NCBI RefSeq assembly: GCF_015355625.1
Contig: NZ_JACLAF010000005.1
Coordinates: forward strand, 124,001-188,000
Source: Tamlana sp. I1
GTDB taxonomy: Bacteria; Bacteroidota; Bacteroidia; Flavobacteriales; Flavobacteriaceae
Length of the DNA: 64,000 bases
Reading direction: 5' to 3'
Shown here: piece by piece, positions 63,949-64,000 of the stretch
How the letters are laid out: the number at the start of each line of letters is the position of its first letter
Position numbering within the stretch: position 1 is the stretch's first letter
The notes under the pieces: generated by a model
The model's input: only the letters and a program-made list of their open reading frames with translations
The model's database searches: none
Told to the model about the DNA's origin: nothing
Made by a program: the position numbers and the translations under genes

Positions 63949-64000
63949 GTAGGTAGTTGTTTAGCTAAAGATGATATTTGTCATAATCGAATTTTAAGAT

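Overview
The window comes from a Bacteroidota genome, almost certainly a marine member of the Flavobacteriaceae. The evidence is low GC, A-rich ribosome-binding regions, Bacteroidetes-type promoters (TTG then TAnnTTTG), the N-succinylornithine form of the arginine pathway, methionine synthase split into two genes, and a lipoprotein alginate lyase. No tRNA, rRNA, CRISPR array, phage or transposase gene was seen. A genus cannot be set from this sequence alone.

Most of the window is a block of amino-acid biosynthesis operons. 1-1560 holds the tail of an efflux operon. 2185-3438 is metK (minus strand) behind a SAM-II-like riboswitch. 3677-10828 is the ilvD-ilvB-ilvN-ilvC-ilvA operon behind an Ile/Val-rich leader peptide and a terminator. 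11322-13581 carries NADP-dependent GAPDH and an azurin lipoprotein. 13763-26322 is an arginine plus proline operon (two GNAT genes, argG, argC, proC, argD, proA, proB, argF', argB, argE, argH) behind an Arg-rich leader peptide. leuA-leuB lie on the minus strand (27416-29755), divergent from an unknown helical protein. 31553-37989 is a SAM-I-controlled methionine operon that includes a MetX-aspartokinase-homoserine dehydrogenase fusion. After an alginate lyase comes a sulfate assimilation and cysteine operon (Rrf2 regulator, DUF2061, cysH, cysD, cysN, sulfite reductase, siroheme genes, ferredoxin reductase, serine acetyltransferase, cysteine synthase). This runs into a second SAM-I riboswitch with the two metH genes and metF. 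The right end has a PagL-like outer-membrane protein, a DUF2807 lipoprotein, YceI, an AbiEii-type toxin with an atypical HigA-like antitoxin, and ackA/pta on the minus strand.

The pathways interlock. Sulfate is reduced to sulfide, which feeds cysteine synthase and the two O-acylhomoserine sulfhydrylases. The fusion protein supplies O-acetylhomoserine. MetH and MetF make methionine, and MetK converts it to SAM, which both SAM-sensing riboswitch classes read. ilvA, ilvBN, ilvC and ilvD give Ile and Val, and leuAB continue to Leu (leuCD are not in the window).

The spacers are unusually rich in repeats: short palindromic REPs, CCTCC/GGAGG inverted repeats that end just before start codons, a multicopy structured element, two tandem arrays, a MITE-like element and GGTTTTTGG-type inverted repeats. 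The strongest leads are the ilv attenuator, the metK riboswitch with an exact competing pairing, the Arg-rich leader, the MetX-ThrA fusion with altered kinase motifs, and the AbiEii module with a palindromic operator and a probably leaderless transcript.
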